A program made the translations under genes and the position numbers. Shown here piece after piece: positions 8,370-16,956 of a stretch of DNA of 64,000 nucleotides. The DNA comes from Deltaproteobacteria bacterium (lineage in GTDB: Bacteria > Desulfobacterota > Desulfomonilia > UBA1062): positions 62,001 through 126,000 of the forward strand of contig JAGOOG010000005.1 in the NCBI GenBank assembly GCA_017992605.1. The letters run 5' to 3'. Below the pieces are notes generated by a model. It was not told where the DNA came from, made no database searches, and saw only the letters and a program-made list of their open reading frames with translations. How positions within the stretch are numbered: position 1 is the stretch's first letter; each line of letters starts with the position of its first letter.

Positions 8370-9650
8370 GTGACCGGTCACCGCTCGTTTCACGTCATGG
8401 CAAAACCTGCAGGCGCACGCTGCAACCTCGCCTGCTCGTACTGCTTCTACCTCTCGAAGGGCGCCCTCTACCCGGGCAGCAGCCTGAGGATGTCACCCGA
8501 GGTCATGGAGTCCTACATCCGGCAGACCTGTACCGCCCACGAGGGCCTGCCCGTGTCGATCTCGTGGCAGGGCGGCGAACCCACGCTCATGGGGCTGGAC
8601 TTCTTTCGCCGCGCCATCGAGATAGAAAAAGGCCTTCTCGAGGGCGGCGCGGTCATCGAGAACACCATCCAGACCAACGGCACGCTCATCGACGAGGACT
8701 GGTGCCGATTCTTCAGGGAAAACGACGTCCTCGTGGGACTGAGCATGGACGGCCCCCGGCAGATGCACGACGCCTTCCGTCGCGACGGCAACGCCAGGAG
8801 CGTCTTCGACGCTGTGGTACGGGCGGCCGGTCTCATGCGGGAGCACCAGGTCAGGTTCAACATCCTCTGCGCGGTCAACGCGGTCAACAGCCTGCAGCCT
8901 CTGGAGCTCTACCGGTTTTTCAAGGACGAGCTCCAGGTCCGCTACATCCAGTTCATCCCGGTGGTCGAGCGAGCCCGTGGGTCATCCTCTTCGCATCCTC
9001 AGACGGTGACCGGGGCCTCGGTTGGGGGGGCGGCATACGGCAGGTTTCTCGTGGAGATCTTTGACGAGTGGGTACGAAACGATGTGGGAACCATGTTCAT
9101 ACAACCGTTCGAAGGGGTCCTGTCCTCATACTGCCACGACGAGTCCTCGCTCTGCATCTTCAGGGCCACCTGCGGCGACGCCCTTGTCCTGGAACACAAC
9201 GGTGACCTCTACGCGTGCGACCACTTCGTGGATCCGGCCCACCTCCTCGGGAACATCCTCGAGCGTCACGTGAATGACCTGGCCTCCTCCGATCGACAGC
9301 GTGCATTCGGCGCCGCGAAGACCGGGACGCTCCCCCTCTTCTGCAGGGCCTGTCCGTTCCTTTTCGCCTGCCACGGAGAGTGCCCCAGAAACCGTATCCT
9401 CCGGACGCCCGACGGCGAGCCCGGCCTGAACTGGCTCTGTGAAGGTCTCCGGTCTTTTTTCGCGCATACGCAGGGGCCCATGCGCCTCATGGCCGAACTG
9501 ATCCGGGCGGGAAGACCGGCCTTCGAGGTCATGAACGTCCTCGCCCTGCAGGAAGGCAGGCCGATGAGGCACCCCCCGAGAACAGGGCGCAACGATCCCT
9601 GCCCCTGCGGGAGCGGAAGAAAGTTCAAGCACTGCCACGGCCGGGAGTAG
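8370..9650 (+). CDS. anSME-like radical SAM/SPASM protein with C-terminal SEC-C motif
   Basis: The 426-residue protein starts at GTG behind GGAGGGGGCGG. Near residue 12 is the radical SAM cluster motif CNLACSYC (CX3CX2C), then [14 protein letters not shown] and [10 protein letters not shown] as in anaerobic sulfatase-maturases. A SPASM-type Cys array for auxiliary Fe-S clusters follows ([36 protein letters not shown]). The last 25 residues carry a zinc-type SEC-C motif, [18 protein letters not shown], also found in SecA. Family members oxidise Ser/Cys to formylglycine or modify peptides. No sulfatase is adjacent, so the substrate is unknown. A G7 run lies at 9024-9030. Family is certain, target is not. 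Confidence 0.88.
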   Translation: MTGHRSFHVMAKPAGARCNLACSYCFYLSKGALYPGSSLRMSPEVMESYIRQTCTAHEGLPVSISWQGGEPTLMGLDFFRRAIEIEKGLLEGGAVIENTIQTNGTLIDEDWCRFFRENDVLVGLSMDGPRQMHDAFRRDGNARSVFDAVVRAAGLMREHQVRFNILCAVNAVNSLQPLELYRFFKDELQVRYIQFIPVVERARGSSSSHPQTVTGASVGGAAYGRFLVEIFDEWVRNDVGTMFIQPFEGVLSSYCHDESSLCIFRATCGDALVLEHNGDLYACDHFVDPAHLLGNILERHVNDLASSDRQRAFGAAKTGTLPLFCRACPFLFACHGECPRNRILRTPDGEPGLNWLCEGLRSFFAHTQGPMRLMAELIRAGRPAFEVMNVLALQEGRPMRHPPRTGRNDPCPCGSGRKFKHCHGRE

Positions 9651-9739
9651 TCACGCGGCGCCGGGACCGGCCGCGGTCCACAAGCAACGGGCGAGACGGC
9701 ACACTGACGCTCATGTGAGGCATTGCCCGGCAGGCAGGA

Positions 9740-10642
9740 TCAGGCGATCCTGGTGATGTCGTCGAAGGGGCGCTCGGCCGAAAAATCGGGATTGTAGGTG
9801 CTCGACGCGTCCACGTCCTGACAATAGATCGTTTCCAGACCGAGGTCCGCGGCCCTCTCGAGGACCACCTCGTATTCGTCCGCCCTGAGATGCCGGTGCA
9901 TGTCCGGCATCTCTCCCCGATAGTAGTCAGGGTTGTACTGGGACATGATGCTGACCGGGATCTCGGGTGAGAGCCCGGCGAGGAACTCGAGTACGGAGAA
10001 TGGGTTGGAGACCATGCCCGGAAGGACGAGGTGCCTCACCACGAGTCCCCTGACCGCCCTGCCTCCCGGGTCCACGACCAGGGGGCCCGCCGTTTCCCAG
10101 AGGTACGCGATGGCGTCCCGTGCCACGTCCCAGTAGTCGGGGACGCCGCTCAAGGTTCTTCCCATCCCGTTGTCGCCGTACTTGAGGTCCATGAGATAGA
10201 TCTGGGCGTGGTCCTTCCACATCTCCAGGCATTGCCGTGTCTCGTATCCGCTCGAGTTGACGACCACCGGCAGCCCCATGCCGGAGACCCTCGCCTCGTC
10301 GATGGACTCGAGGAGCCAGGGGGTGTAGTGGGTGGGGCTCACCAGGTTGATGTTGGAGCATCCGATCCCTTCGAGCGTCCCCATGGCGCGGGCAAGTTCA
10401 CCCGTGGTCACCGCCCTGCCCTGGCAGAGCTGGCTTATCTGCAGGTTCTGGCAATAGCTGCACCGCATGGGGCACCCGCAGAAGAAGACGGCACCCGAGC
10501 CAGAACCCGCACTGAGGGGAGGTTCTTCGCCCCTGTGCACGACAACGGCGCCCACGAGGATCGTGCTGTCCGCGCGGCAGGCGCCTTTGCTGCGGGACCT
10601 GTCGATGCCGCACCGCCTCGGGCACAGCGTGCATCCGCTCAT
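9740..10642 (-). CDS. PflA-like radical SAM protein (COG1313 type)
   Basis: The 300-residue protein begins MSGCTLCPRRCGIDR, with an N-terminal Cys pair cluster, and has the radical SAM motif CPMRCSYC around residue 58. NLQISQLCQGR and NINLVSPTHYTPWLLESI follow, both characteristic of the uncharacterised PflA-related group. I took the ATG at 10642 because it overlaps the stop of the acyl-CoA ligase (ATGA). The same frame happens to stay open far upstream across the ligase, but only this part is radical SAM. Members of the group have no settled substrate; tight coupling to a CoA ligase is the only local clue. Confidence 0.87.
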   Translation of the reverse strand: MSGCTLCPRRCGIDRSRSKGACRADSTILVGAVVVHRGEEPPLSAGSGSGAVFFCGCPMRCSYCQNLQISQLCQGRAVTTGELARAMGTLEGIGCSNINLVSPTHYTPWLLESIDEARVSGMGLPVVVNSSGYETRQCLEMWKDHAQIYLMDLKYGDNGMGRTLSGVPDYWDVARDAIAYLWETAGPLVVDPGGRAVRGLVVRHLVLPGMVSNPFSVLEFLAGLSPEIPVSIMSQYNPDYYRGEMPDMHRHLRADEYEVVLERAADLGLETIYCQDVDASSTYNPDFSAERPFDDITRIA

Positions 10643-12123
10643 GGAGCTTCCCTGAGCAGGTCGAAGAGGACCCTGCCCTTCCCGTCCCGGGGGATCTTGG
10701 GGACGAACACCACCTTCCGGGGGGTCTTGAAGGTGGCGAGCTGCCTGCGCGCGAACTTCTTCACGTCGTCCTCGGTGAGCTCCGCGCCATCGCTGACCAC
10801 AAAGGCCTTGATGATGGCGCCGCGCATGAGGTCGGGCTCCCCGATAATGGCGGAGTCCCGTATCCCCGGCAGGGAGTTGAGCACGTTGGTCACCTCCCGG
10901 GAATAGACGTTGAACCCGGAGGTGATGACCATGTCCTTCTTGTACCCGGTGATGAAGATGTACCCCTCCTCGTCCGTGTAGCCGAGGTCTCCGGTGTGGA
11001 GCCACCCGTCCCTGATGATGTCGCGGGTCTCCTGTTCCCTGCGGTAATATCCCTTCATGATGTTGGGCCCCTTGAACAGGAGTTCCCCGGTCTGGCCGGG
11101 ACCGAGTATGTTCCCCTCGTCGTCTTGCACGCGGGCGGCTACGCCGGGCACCGTCTGCCCGATGGACGTGGGCTTGATGGGCCGGTTCTTCCGGTTCACC
11201 GAGCAGACCGGCGACGCCTCGGTGATGCCGTAACCCTGCCTGATGTCCGTGTGGAACTTCTCCTTGAAGGCGTCGTATACCTCGACGGACAGGGCGGACC
11301 CGCCCGCTATGAGGGTCCTCACGGCGGCGTAGTCGATGTCGGAGAGGTCCGGGTGGTGAACCAGGCCGTAGAACAACGTGGGGACGGCGCAGATCGCCGT
11401 GACCCCTCCGTCGGTCAGGGCATGCCTGAGTTCCCTGAAATCGAGCTTTTTCATGAGGTAGATGGTCCCGCCATACCGCAGCATGGAGAGCATGTTCACG
11501 CTGGCGCTGAAGGAATGGAAGCACGGTATGAGGGTGAGCGTGGTGTCCGTGTCGTCCGCCTCCATGCATAAGCGGAGGAGATCGGAATTGTGGTCGAGGT
11601 TCCCCTGGGTCAGCATGGCCCCCATGGGGTATCCGGTGAGCCCCGAGGAGTAGATCATGACCGCCACGTCGTCGCGGCCACGATCCTCCACGATGCCGCT
11701 TCCACTCCCCGTGACCCATTCCGGGAAGCTGCCGCCCGGACCCGTGGTTATGACGGCCTTCTGGGGACATTCCGCGGCTATGTCGTCGTACGTGTCCCTG
11801 TTCGACTGCTCGATGACGAGCACCCGGGAGTCGGAGTCGCCCAGGATGTGCTTGAGCTCCCGCGAGGTATAGGAGGGATTGATCGGTGTGACCACGGCCC
11901 CGATGCCGATGGTCGCCATGTAGGTGAGAACGAACTCCGGCACATTGGGCAGCATGAGGGTGACGTGGTCGTCCCGGTTTACGCCGGCACCGCGAAGCGC
12001 CGTACCGAGGGCGTCGGTGAGCCTGTAGAGCTCTCTGAAGGTGATCTCCTGGTCCCTGAACCGGATGGCGACCTTGCCGGGTCTCTCCTTCGCGTGCCCT
12101 TGCAGCCATGAGTAGAGATTCAT
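10639..12123 (-). CDS. AMP-forming acyl-CoA ligase (FadD-like)
   Basis: This 494-residue member of the ANL superfamily would activate a carboxylate with ATP and CoA. Motifs in order: a P-loop reading YSSGLTGYPMG where the family usually has YTSGTTGxPKG, A5 YGITEAS, A7 GWLHTGDLGYTDEEGYIFI, A8 YKKDMVITSGFNVY, and the C-terminal catalytic-lysine region PRDGKGRVLF. The Lys of the P-loop is replaced by Met, which is unusual, though the A10 lysine is kept. The start ATG follows AAGGGGGTTGT. It is coupled to the downstream radical SAM gene by ATGA. Chain-length preference cannot be read; fatty or aromatic acids are both possible. Confidence 0.9.
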   Translation of the reverse strand: MNLYSWLQGHAKERPGKVAIRFRDQEITFRELYRLTDALGTALRGAGVNRDDHVTLMLPNVPEFVLTYMATIGIGAVVTPINPSYTSRELKHILGDSDSRVLVIEQSNRDTYDDIAAECPQKAVITTGPGGSFPEWVTGSGSGIVEDRGRDDVAVMIYSSGLTGYPMGAMLTQGNLDHNSDLLRLCMEADDTDTTLTLIPCFHSFSASVNMLSMLRYGGTIYLMKKLDFRELRHALTDGGVTAICAVPTLFYGLVHHPDLSDIDYAAVRTLIAGGSALSVEVYDAFKEKFHTDIRQGYGITEASPVCSVNRKNRPIKPTSIGQTVPGVAARVQDDEGNILGPGQTGELLFKGPNIMKGYYRREQETRDIIRDGWLHTGDLGYTDEEGYIFITGYKKDMVITSGFNVYSREVTNVLNSLPGIRDSAIIGEPDLMRGAIIKAFVVSDGAELTEDDVKKFARRQLATFKTPRKVVFVPKIPRDGKGRVLFDLLREAP

Positions 12124-12188
12124 ACAACCCCCTTACACGAACATCCGGAAGACAGCAGTCCCGCAGGCCGATCCTGAACCCGGCCCCC

Positions 12189-12218
12189 AGAGTACACCAA
12201 GCCGGCTCGCCCGTTCAA
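12189..12218 (-). promoter_or_regulatory. Candidate sigma-70 promoter of the CoA-ligase/radical SAM pair
   Basis: On the minus strand TTGAAC (12213-12218) and TACTCT (12189-12194) are 18 bases apart, giving a leader of about 60 bases before the ligase ATG. The -10 match is weak. Confidence 0.3.
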
Positions 12219-12242
12219 CAGAATTCACGCGGGGATACAAGG

Positions 12243-12509
12243 TCAGGTCTTCCTGGCGAGGCAGAACCGATAGCAGTCGAAATCCTCCCCGCTGTCCTCC
12301 TGGAGGAACCGGTTGGTCCTGCAGAACACCTCAAGATCCCTGCTGCCGCGATGGATGCAGATGGCGCAGAAGACATCCATGGAAAGCTCCAGGTCGATCC
12401 CGAGATGATACCTCCAATACTTGGGGCAGGATGAACAGTCCGCCAGCGGTGCGTTTCTCATGCTGCACCAGGCGCAGTGTTCGGAGCGGAAATCCATGGC
12501 GGGAACCAT
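12243..12509 (-). CDS. Small Cys-rich protein of unknown function
   Basis: The 88-residue reading frame contains nine cysteines arranged in pairs: HCAWC, CSSC, CAIC, then single Cys near the end with CYRFC. The spacing suggests a small zinc- or Fe-S-binding fold, but I do not recognise a family. It is 30 bases downstream of the PBP1B stop and on the same strand, so it could be the second gene of that transcript. A second in-frame Met (MDFRSEH) is an alternative start. The regular Cys pattern and the lack of any competing frame support a real gene, but without homologues this stays tentative. Confidence 0.55.
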   Translation of the reverse strand: MVPAMDFRSEHCAWCSMRNAPLADCSSCPKYWRYHLGIDLELSMDVFCAICIHRGSRDLEVFCRTNRFLQEDSGEDFDCYRFCLARKT

Positions 12510-12539
12510 ACGATGCGACCGTCAGAAGGGCAAGGAGAA

Positions 12540-14795
12540 TCAGTCCTTGAAAGGCCAGAACGACTTGAGCGCATCCCATATCCCCGGCAGGACATCTGCC
12601 GGGCCCCTGGCCGGTTCCGTCCCTGCCAGGAAGGGGAGCGTCACCGGGGATGCCGTCCAGAGTGAGGCCCTCCTGCCGGTGGCGGGGTCGACATCACAGA
12701 AGGTGATGCCCTCCGGGGCATCCCCCTGCACCGGGACGGCGAGCCGCGCCATGATCCTGCCCGCCACGGGCAGTGCACCGGCTGCCCCGGTGAGCCCCGT
12801 GGACCTGAAGGCGTCGTCCCCCACCCACACGACCGCCACCAGGTCCTTCGTGTAGGCGGCAAACCACGAATCCCGCAGGTCGTCGGTGGTGCCCGTCTTG
12901 CCGCAGACCCCGTCCGGCACGCCGTATGATGCCGCTCCTCGCGCGGTCCCTCGCCGCAGCACCTCCCGCAGTGCCGTATCGACGAGATACGCGGGGCCTT
13001 CGTCGAAGACCCTCAGGACGGGACCTGCCGGCGCCTTCCAGATCACGGCACCGTGCTCGTCCCCGACGGCGTCCAGGCACCGTGGCGACGGCCTGTTCCC
13101 CCTGTTGGCGAAGGCCGCGTACATGACGGCCACATCGAGCGGCGAGCAGGCCACGGCCCCGAGCAGGAGCGCCGGGCTGCGGGGGACGACGGTCCCGGGC
13201 AGGACCTCCTTCACGCCGGCGCTCGCCGTTTCCAGCCCCAGGTCCAGGCCGAGCCTGACCGTGGCCTGGTTGTAGGAGTTCACGAGCGCATCGATGAGCA
13301 GGACATCCCCATGGCTTTCGCCGTCATGATTCGCCGGTGACCATGTGGACTTGCCCGGGAGCGTCACGGTCAGAGGCCTGTCCTCCAGGAGGCTGGCGAG
13401 GGTATACCCGTGTTCGAGGGCCGTGCAGTAGACCACGGGCTTGATGAGGGAACCTATGTTGCGCCTGAGCGAAACCGCCCGGTTGAACTGGGAGGCCCCG
13501 TAATCCCGCCCGCCCACCATGGCGAGGACCTCCCCGGTGGCAGGCCTGAGGACGACCGAGGCGGTCTGTACGCTCGCCGGAAACCGGAGGAGTCCCTTGG
13601 ACGAGGCTTCCTCGGCGACCCTCTGCACCTGCGGGTCGAGGGTCGTGAAGATTCTCAGCCCGCCCCGGGAGAGGAGGTCTTCCCCGGGGTAAAGATCACG
13701 GGCCGATGAGAGTGCGTAGTCGACGAAATACGGTGCCCGCTTCACCACGGGCGTGAACGCGACGACCCCGAGCGGCTTCTTGACGGCCGAGCGATAGGCC
13801 TCGGGCGTCAGCTTGCCCTGCTCCAGCATGAGGGCCAGGACGGTGTTCCTGCGTTCCAGGGCGGCCTTGGGGTGGGTGTAGGGGGAATACCTGTTCGGTG
13901 ACCGGATGATCCCCACGAGCAGCGCCGCTTCGTGCACATCGAGCCCCGAGACATCGTCGTCGAAGAAGAGCCGGGATGCCCTCCCGAACCCGTGGATCCC
14001 CGCGTACCCGCTCCTGCCGAGATAGATCTCGTTGATGTACATGCCAAGGATCTCGTCCTTGGTGTAGGCCGCCTCCATGATGAGCGCCAGCCACACCTCC
14101 CTGAGCTTGCGGTTCACCGTCCTGGCGTGGGTCAAAAACAGGTTCTTGACGAGCTGCTGGGTGATGGTGGACCCCCCCTCGACGACCTTCGAGCGGAAGA
14201 CATCCGCGACGAGGGCCCTTCCCATGGCCCTCAGATCGATACCGACGTGCTCGAAAAATCTCCTGTCCTCGACGCAGAGCAACGCATCGATGAGGTGGGG
14301 CGGGCATTCCGCCAGGGACACGACCTCCCGATCTTCGAAGCCGGCATCGTAGAGGGTGGCTATGGTCTCGGGCTCGAGCCGGACCGACGGGACGACCTGC
14401 CGGGCGTGACCGGAAAGGATCTTCTTCACCCTGTTCCCGTCGAGCACCAGCTCCACCCGTCCGGCCCTGCCGGTACCGTCGGGATACTCGAACCGGTGCA
14501 GGTATACCGTCAGGGTCCCTCCGGCGAGACGGAACTGACCCGGCTCGGTGACGGTGTCCACCTTGCGGTACCGCAGCCGGGACAGCCTGTCCATGAGCCC
14601 TGATCGGGACATGTCCACGCCGGGGGCGATCTCGAAGGGGCTGCTGTAGATCCGTGTGGGGAGGTGCCACAGGGTACCCGTCTGGAGCTTCCTCATCTCC
14701 CGGTAGGCATTCATGCCGAAAAAGGCGAGGGCGAGCATGCCCGCGACCAGGAGTATGCCGACACCCCATGCGATGAACCGTCTTATCCGTGACAC
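12540..14795 (-). CDS. mrcB: Bifunctional penicillin-binding protein 1B-type (class A PBP)
   Basis: The 751-residue peptidoglycan synthase has an N-terminal membrane helix (about 6-28), a UB2H-like region, a glycosyltransferase domain with catalytic VEDRRFFEHVG near 174 and GGSTITQQLVKN near 208, and a transpeptidase domain. The transpeptidase shows SLIK (active Ser near 449), SYNQ for the SxN motif, and GKTGTTDD near 632. The extra N-terminal region and length fit PBP1B rather than PBP1A. The proposed start is GTG at 14795 behind GAGGGTGAACT. It polymerises and crosslinks glycan strands in the periplasm. Confidence 0.93.
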   Translation of the reverse strand: MSRIRRFIAWGVGILLVAGMLALAFFGMNAYREMRKLQTGTLWHLPTRIYSSPFEIAPGVDMSRSGLMDRLSRLRYRKVDTVTEPGQFRLAGGTLTVYLHRFEYPDGTGRAGRVELVLDGNRVKKILSGHARQVVPSVRLEPETIATLYDAGFEDREVVSLAECPPHLIDALLCVEDRRFFEHVGIDLRAMGRALVADVFRSKVVEGGSTITQQLVKNLFLTHARTVNRKLREVWLALIMEAAYTKDEILGMYINEIYLGRSGYAGIHGFGRASRLFFDDDVSGLDVHEAALLVGIIRSPNRYSPYTHPKAALERRNTVLALMLEQGKLTPEAYRSAVKKPLGVVAFTPVVKRAPYFVDYALSSARDLYPGEDLLSRGGLRIFTTLDPQVQRVAEEASSKGLLRFPASVQTASVVLRPATGEVLAMVGGRDYGASQFNRAVSLRRNIGSLIKPVVYCTALEHGYTLASLLEDRPLTVTLPGKSTWSPANHDGESHGDVLLIDALVNSYNQATVRLGLDLGLETASAGVKEVLPGTVVPRSPALLLGAVACSPLDVAVMYAAFANRGNRPSPRCLDAVGDEHGAVIWKAPAGPVLRVFDEGPAYLVDTALREVLRRGTARGAASYGVPDGVCGKTGTTDDLRDSWFAAYTKDLVAVVWVGDDAFRSTGLTGAAGALPVAGRIMARLAVPVQGDAPEGITFCDVDPATGRRASLWTASPVTLPFLAGTEPARGPADVLPGIWDALKSFWPFKD

Positions 14796-14804
14796 AGTTC
14801 ACCC

Positions 14805-14832
14805 TCTATAGGCATCACGATGGCCGTGTCAA
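14805..14832 (-). promoter_or_regulatory. Candidate sigma-70 promoter close to the PBP1B start
   Basis: On the minus strand TTGACA (14827-14832) and TATAGA (14805-14810) are 16 bases apart. The predicted start site, near 14798, is only about three bases from the proposed GTG. The message would therefore be nearly leaderless, or the promoter is fortuitous, or translation starts further in. Confidence 0.45.
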
Positions 14833-14932
14833 TCCCGGGGAGAACACGGTGGTCCGCACGTACGGTCGAAGTGGGAATGCACGGGGTCTTTCCCCTCGCC
14901 TCCCGAGAAGGCAGGTCAAGAAAAGGCTCGCC

Positions 14933-15763
14933 TCAGACCTGCCGCTTCCTCAGGACTTCGCGCTGTCTCCGGAAGAGGTAGCGGATGATGTCCTCGCGGG
15001 TTTCCGGATCGACCTTGAGGAATCTCACCGCCACGGCGTAGCGTTCGGTCTGGGGGGTGCTTGTGACCGCCTTCTGGCGTATCACCTCGCCGAGCATCCT
15101 CACGAAGAGGAGCGGCACCGTGGGCAGGATGAGGCGGATCTCGATGACATCCCCCATGTCATGGGACCTGTCCGCGATGAACCGTATCCCCGATGCCGAG
15201 ATGTTCACATCCTTGGGGGTGCTGTTCATGAGCGCCTTGAAATCGTCGGCCAGGAACATGTGGATGAGGAGATCGAGTTTCCGGTTGATCTCCCAGAGAC
15301 CCTGGTTCACATGCGTATCGCCCTGATAGACGGCCTCTTCCGAGCCGGGATACCCGTACCTGCCCTTGAGGAACGAGTCGATGATGAGCTTGTTGGCGTG
15401 GATGCGCTCCAGGGCCCCGGGGAGGACCCGGGACTGCTCCCCCCTGCGGCAGAGCAGGTCCGCGCTGTAGTAGACCCTGTCGTAGATCCTGACATCGGCC
15501 CTGCGTTCATGGCCCGGCGACAGGTAGCACTCCATGCACAGCTTGAACTCCCTGCCCGTCTTTTCGATGACCTTGGCAAGCACCGAGTCCTGTCCGTCCG
15601 TGACCTTCACGATGGAGCCGATGGTGACATCGAGGTCGGTGTCCGGCACGAGGACGAAGAGGTCCTCGTCCACGACCTCCGAAACCCTGGCCGGCACCCT
15701 CCGGCCGTCGGGGCCGCAGGCGAAGAGCCCCGTATCCAGATTGAGGAGACTGTCGATATTCAT
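14933..15763 (-). CDS. PilZ-domain protein, likely c-di-GMP receptor
   Basis: The 276-residue protein has a YcgR-like N-terminal beta region (about 20-80), the PilZ arginine motif ERRADVR at 86-92 and the second PilZ motif VNISASG at 186-192. About 95 residues of mostly helical sequence separate the two motifs, much longer than in a minimal PilZ domain. The C-terminus REVLRKR is typical of stand-alone PilZ effectors. The ATG at 15763 follows AAGGAGTGGC, 10 bases after the diguanylate cyclase stop, so the two form an operon of c-di-GMP maker and reader. The output (motility, envelope) is not visible from sequence. Confidence 0.83.
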   Translation of the reverse strand: MNIDSLLNLDTGLFACGPDGRRVPARVSEVVDEDLFVLVPDTDLDVTIGSIVKVTDGQDSVLAKVIEKTGREFKLCMECYLSPGHERRADVRIYDRVYYSADLLCRRGEQSRVLPGALERIHANKLIIDSFLKGRYGYPGSEEAVYQGDTHVNQGLWEINRKLDLLIHMFLADDFKALMNSTPKDVNISASGIRFIADRSHDMGDVIEIRLILPTVPLLFVRMLGEVIRQKAVTSTPQTERYAVAVRFLKVDPETREDIIRYLFRRQREVLRKRQV

Positions 15764-15773
15764 GCCACTCCTT

Positions 15774-16757
15774 CTACCGCTGGAGGTCCTTGTAGATCTC
15801 GACACGGTTCCGGCCCTTTCCCTTGGCGAGATAGAGCCCGGTGTCAACCTGTTTTACAAGATCGGACACGGTGCGTCCATCCTCATATTGAGAGACGCCC
15901 ACACTGATGGTGACCCCGACCCCGCCCGGGAACCGCATCTTCTCCACAACACCGCGGATCCTCTCCGCGAGGAGGCCGGCCTTGTAGACACCGGTCTGGG
16001 GAAGCAGGACCATGAACTCCTCCCCCCCGTAGCGGAACACCTGGTCGCTCTTGCGCAGCCTGCTCATCAGGCGCGAGGCGATGGACCTGAGCACCTGGTC
16101 GCCGGCCGGGTGGCCGTTCTCGTCATTGATGCGCTTGAAGTGGTCGATGTCGATCATCATGAGCGAGAATGTCGTCTTGTAGCGCCTGGCCCGCTCCCAT
16201 TCGGTCGTGAGGATCTCCGAGAAGGCCCGGTAATTGAGGAGGCCGGTCAGCCCGTCCCTGAAGGCCATGTTCAGGAGGAGCTCGTTGTCCATGAGCTTGG
16301 CGATTGCCGGCGTCAAATATTTGACCCATTCGTAGAAGATCCCTTCGTGGCCCCCGGGATTCACGGACAGGCTCACCGTGGCATGCGGGCCCTTCACCAG
16401 CGCGATGTCCACCCTGGAAGGACCGTACGGCGCCTGGCCCCCGGCCAGGACGCGGGTGTAGGCATACCGTCGCGCGCCCAGTACCCGCACCGCGTCGCGG
16501 TCGCCCCCTTCGTTTGCATCGAGCGCGGAATATGCCCGCGGCTCAGGGCCCTGGGTGTCGACGTAAAGCGCAGGTGCGGCCAGGGGGAATGTCTGCGCCA
16601 TGAGCGACACGAGATCGGTGAAGGCGACGTCTGTGTGACGGCTCGTCAGCAGGCTCATGATGCTCTCGGTGAACAGGGCCAACGGCCTGTTGCGGGACTG
16701 TTCCGGCACGACCGCTTTCTTTCTCGACGATGACTCCCTGGCTTCCCGTATGATCAT
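15774..16757 (-). CDS. GGDEF-domain diguanylate cyclase
   Basis: The 327-residue protein has a GAF-like or degenerate sensory N-terminal half (about 20-155) and a C-terminal GGDEF domain. The active-site signature is GGEEF near 242, and the product-inhibition site RKSD lies five residues before it, so the enzyme should make c-di-GMP from GTP under feedback control. DGLTGLLNYRAF marks the domain start. No membrane helix is evident, which suggests a cytoplasmic sensor. I chose the ATG at 16757 because GAGAGGTGCAGCG precedes it; an in-frame GTG lies 15 bases upstream. The PilZ gene follows after 10 bases. Confidence 0.9.
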   Translation of the reverse strand: MIIREARESSSRKKAVVPEQSRNRPLALFTESIMSLLTSRHTDVAFTDLVSLMAQTFPLAAPALYVDTQGPEPRAYSALDANEGGDRDAVRVLGARRYAYTRVLAGGQAPYGPSRVDIALVKGPHATVSLSVNPGGHEGIFYEWVKYLTPAIAKLMDNELLLNMAFRDGLTGLLNYRAFSEILTTEWERARRYKTTFSLMMIDIDHFKRINDENGHPAGDQVLRSIASRLMSRLRKSDQVFRYGGEEFMVLLPQTGVYKAGLLAERIRGVVEKMRFPGGVGVTISVGVSQYEDGRTVSDLVKQVDTGLYLAKGKGRNRVEIYKDLQR

Positions 16758-16817
16758 CGCTGCACCTCTCACGGTATGGTTTCTTCCAACACTCCGAGTT
16801 CATGCAAAGTATGTGCC

Positions 16818-16846
16818 TTGATTAATGGAAGGTCTTGATATATAGT
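16818..16846 (+). promoter_or_regulatory. Candidate sigma-70 promoter of the oxidoreductase operon
   Basis: TTGATT (16818-16823) and TATAGT (16841-16846) are separated by 17 bases, and transcription would begin near 16853. This leaves a leader of about 100 bases before the first gene. The 199-base gap from 16758 separates this operon from the divergent diguanylate cyclase gene; nothing else clear was seen in it. Confidence 0.55.
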
Positions 16847-16956
16847 GTCTCGACAACAGTGTCCATGCCACGGTATACTTGGCGGAGACACCCTGGATCG
16901 CACCGGCGGTCCGGTGCCCTGTACAGAGAGACCGTGAAAGGCTTCCGGGAGATGAC

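Noticed and set aside
9024-9030. G7 and C7 runs (also near 14172, 32661, 43907 and 62406) as contingency tracts
   Set aside because: Runs of seven are frequent in this GC-rich window and do not stand out as the G9 does.
9740-12127. A single 795-codon minus-strand frame spanning the ligase and the radical SAM gene
   Set aside because: Its first 490 codons are the out-of-frame image of the acyl-CoA ligase; only the part from 10642 is a real protein. No fusion is implied.
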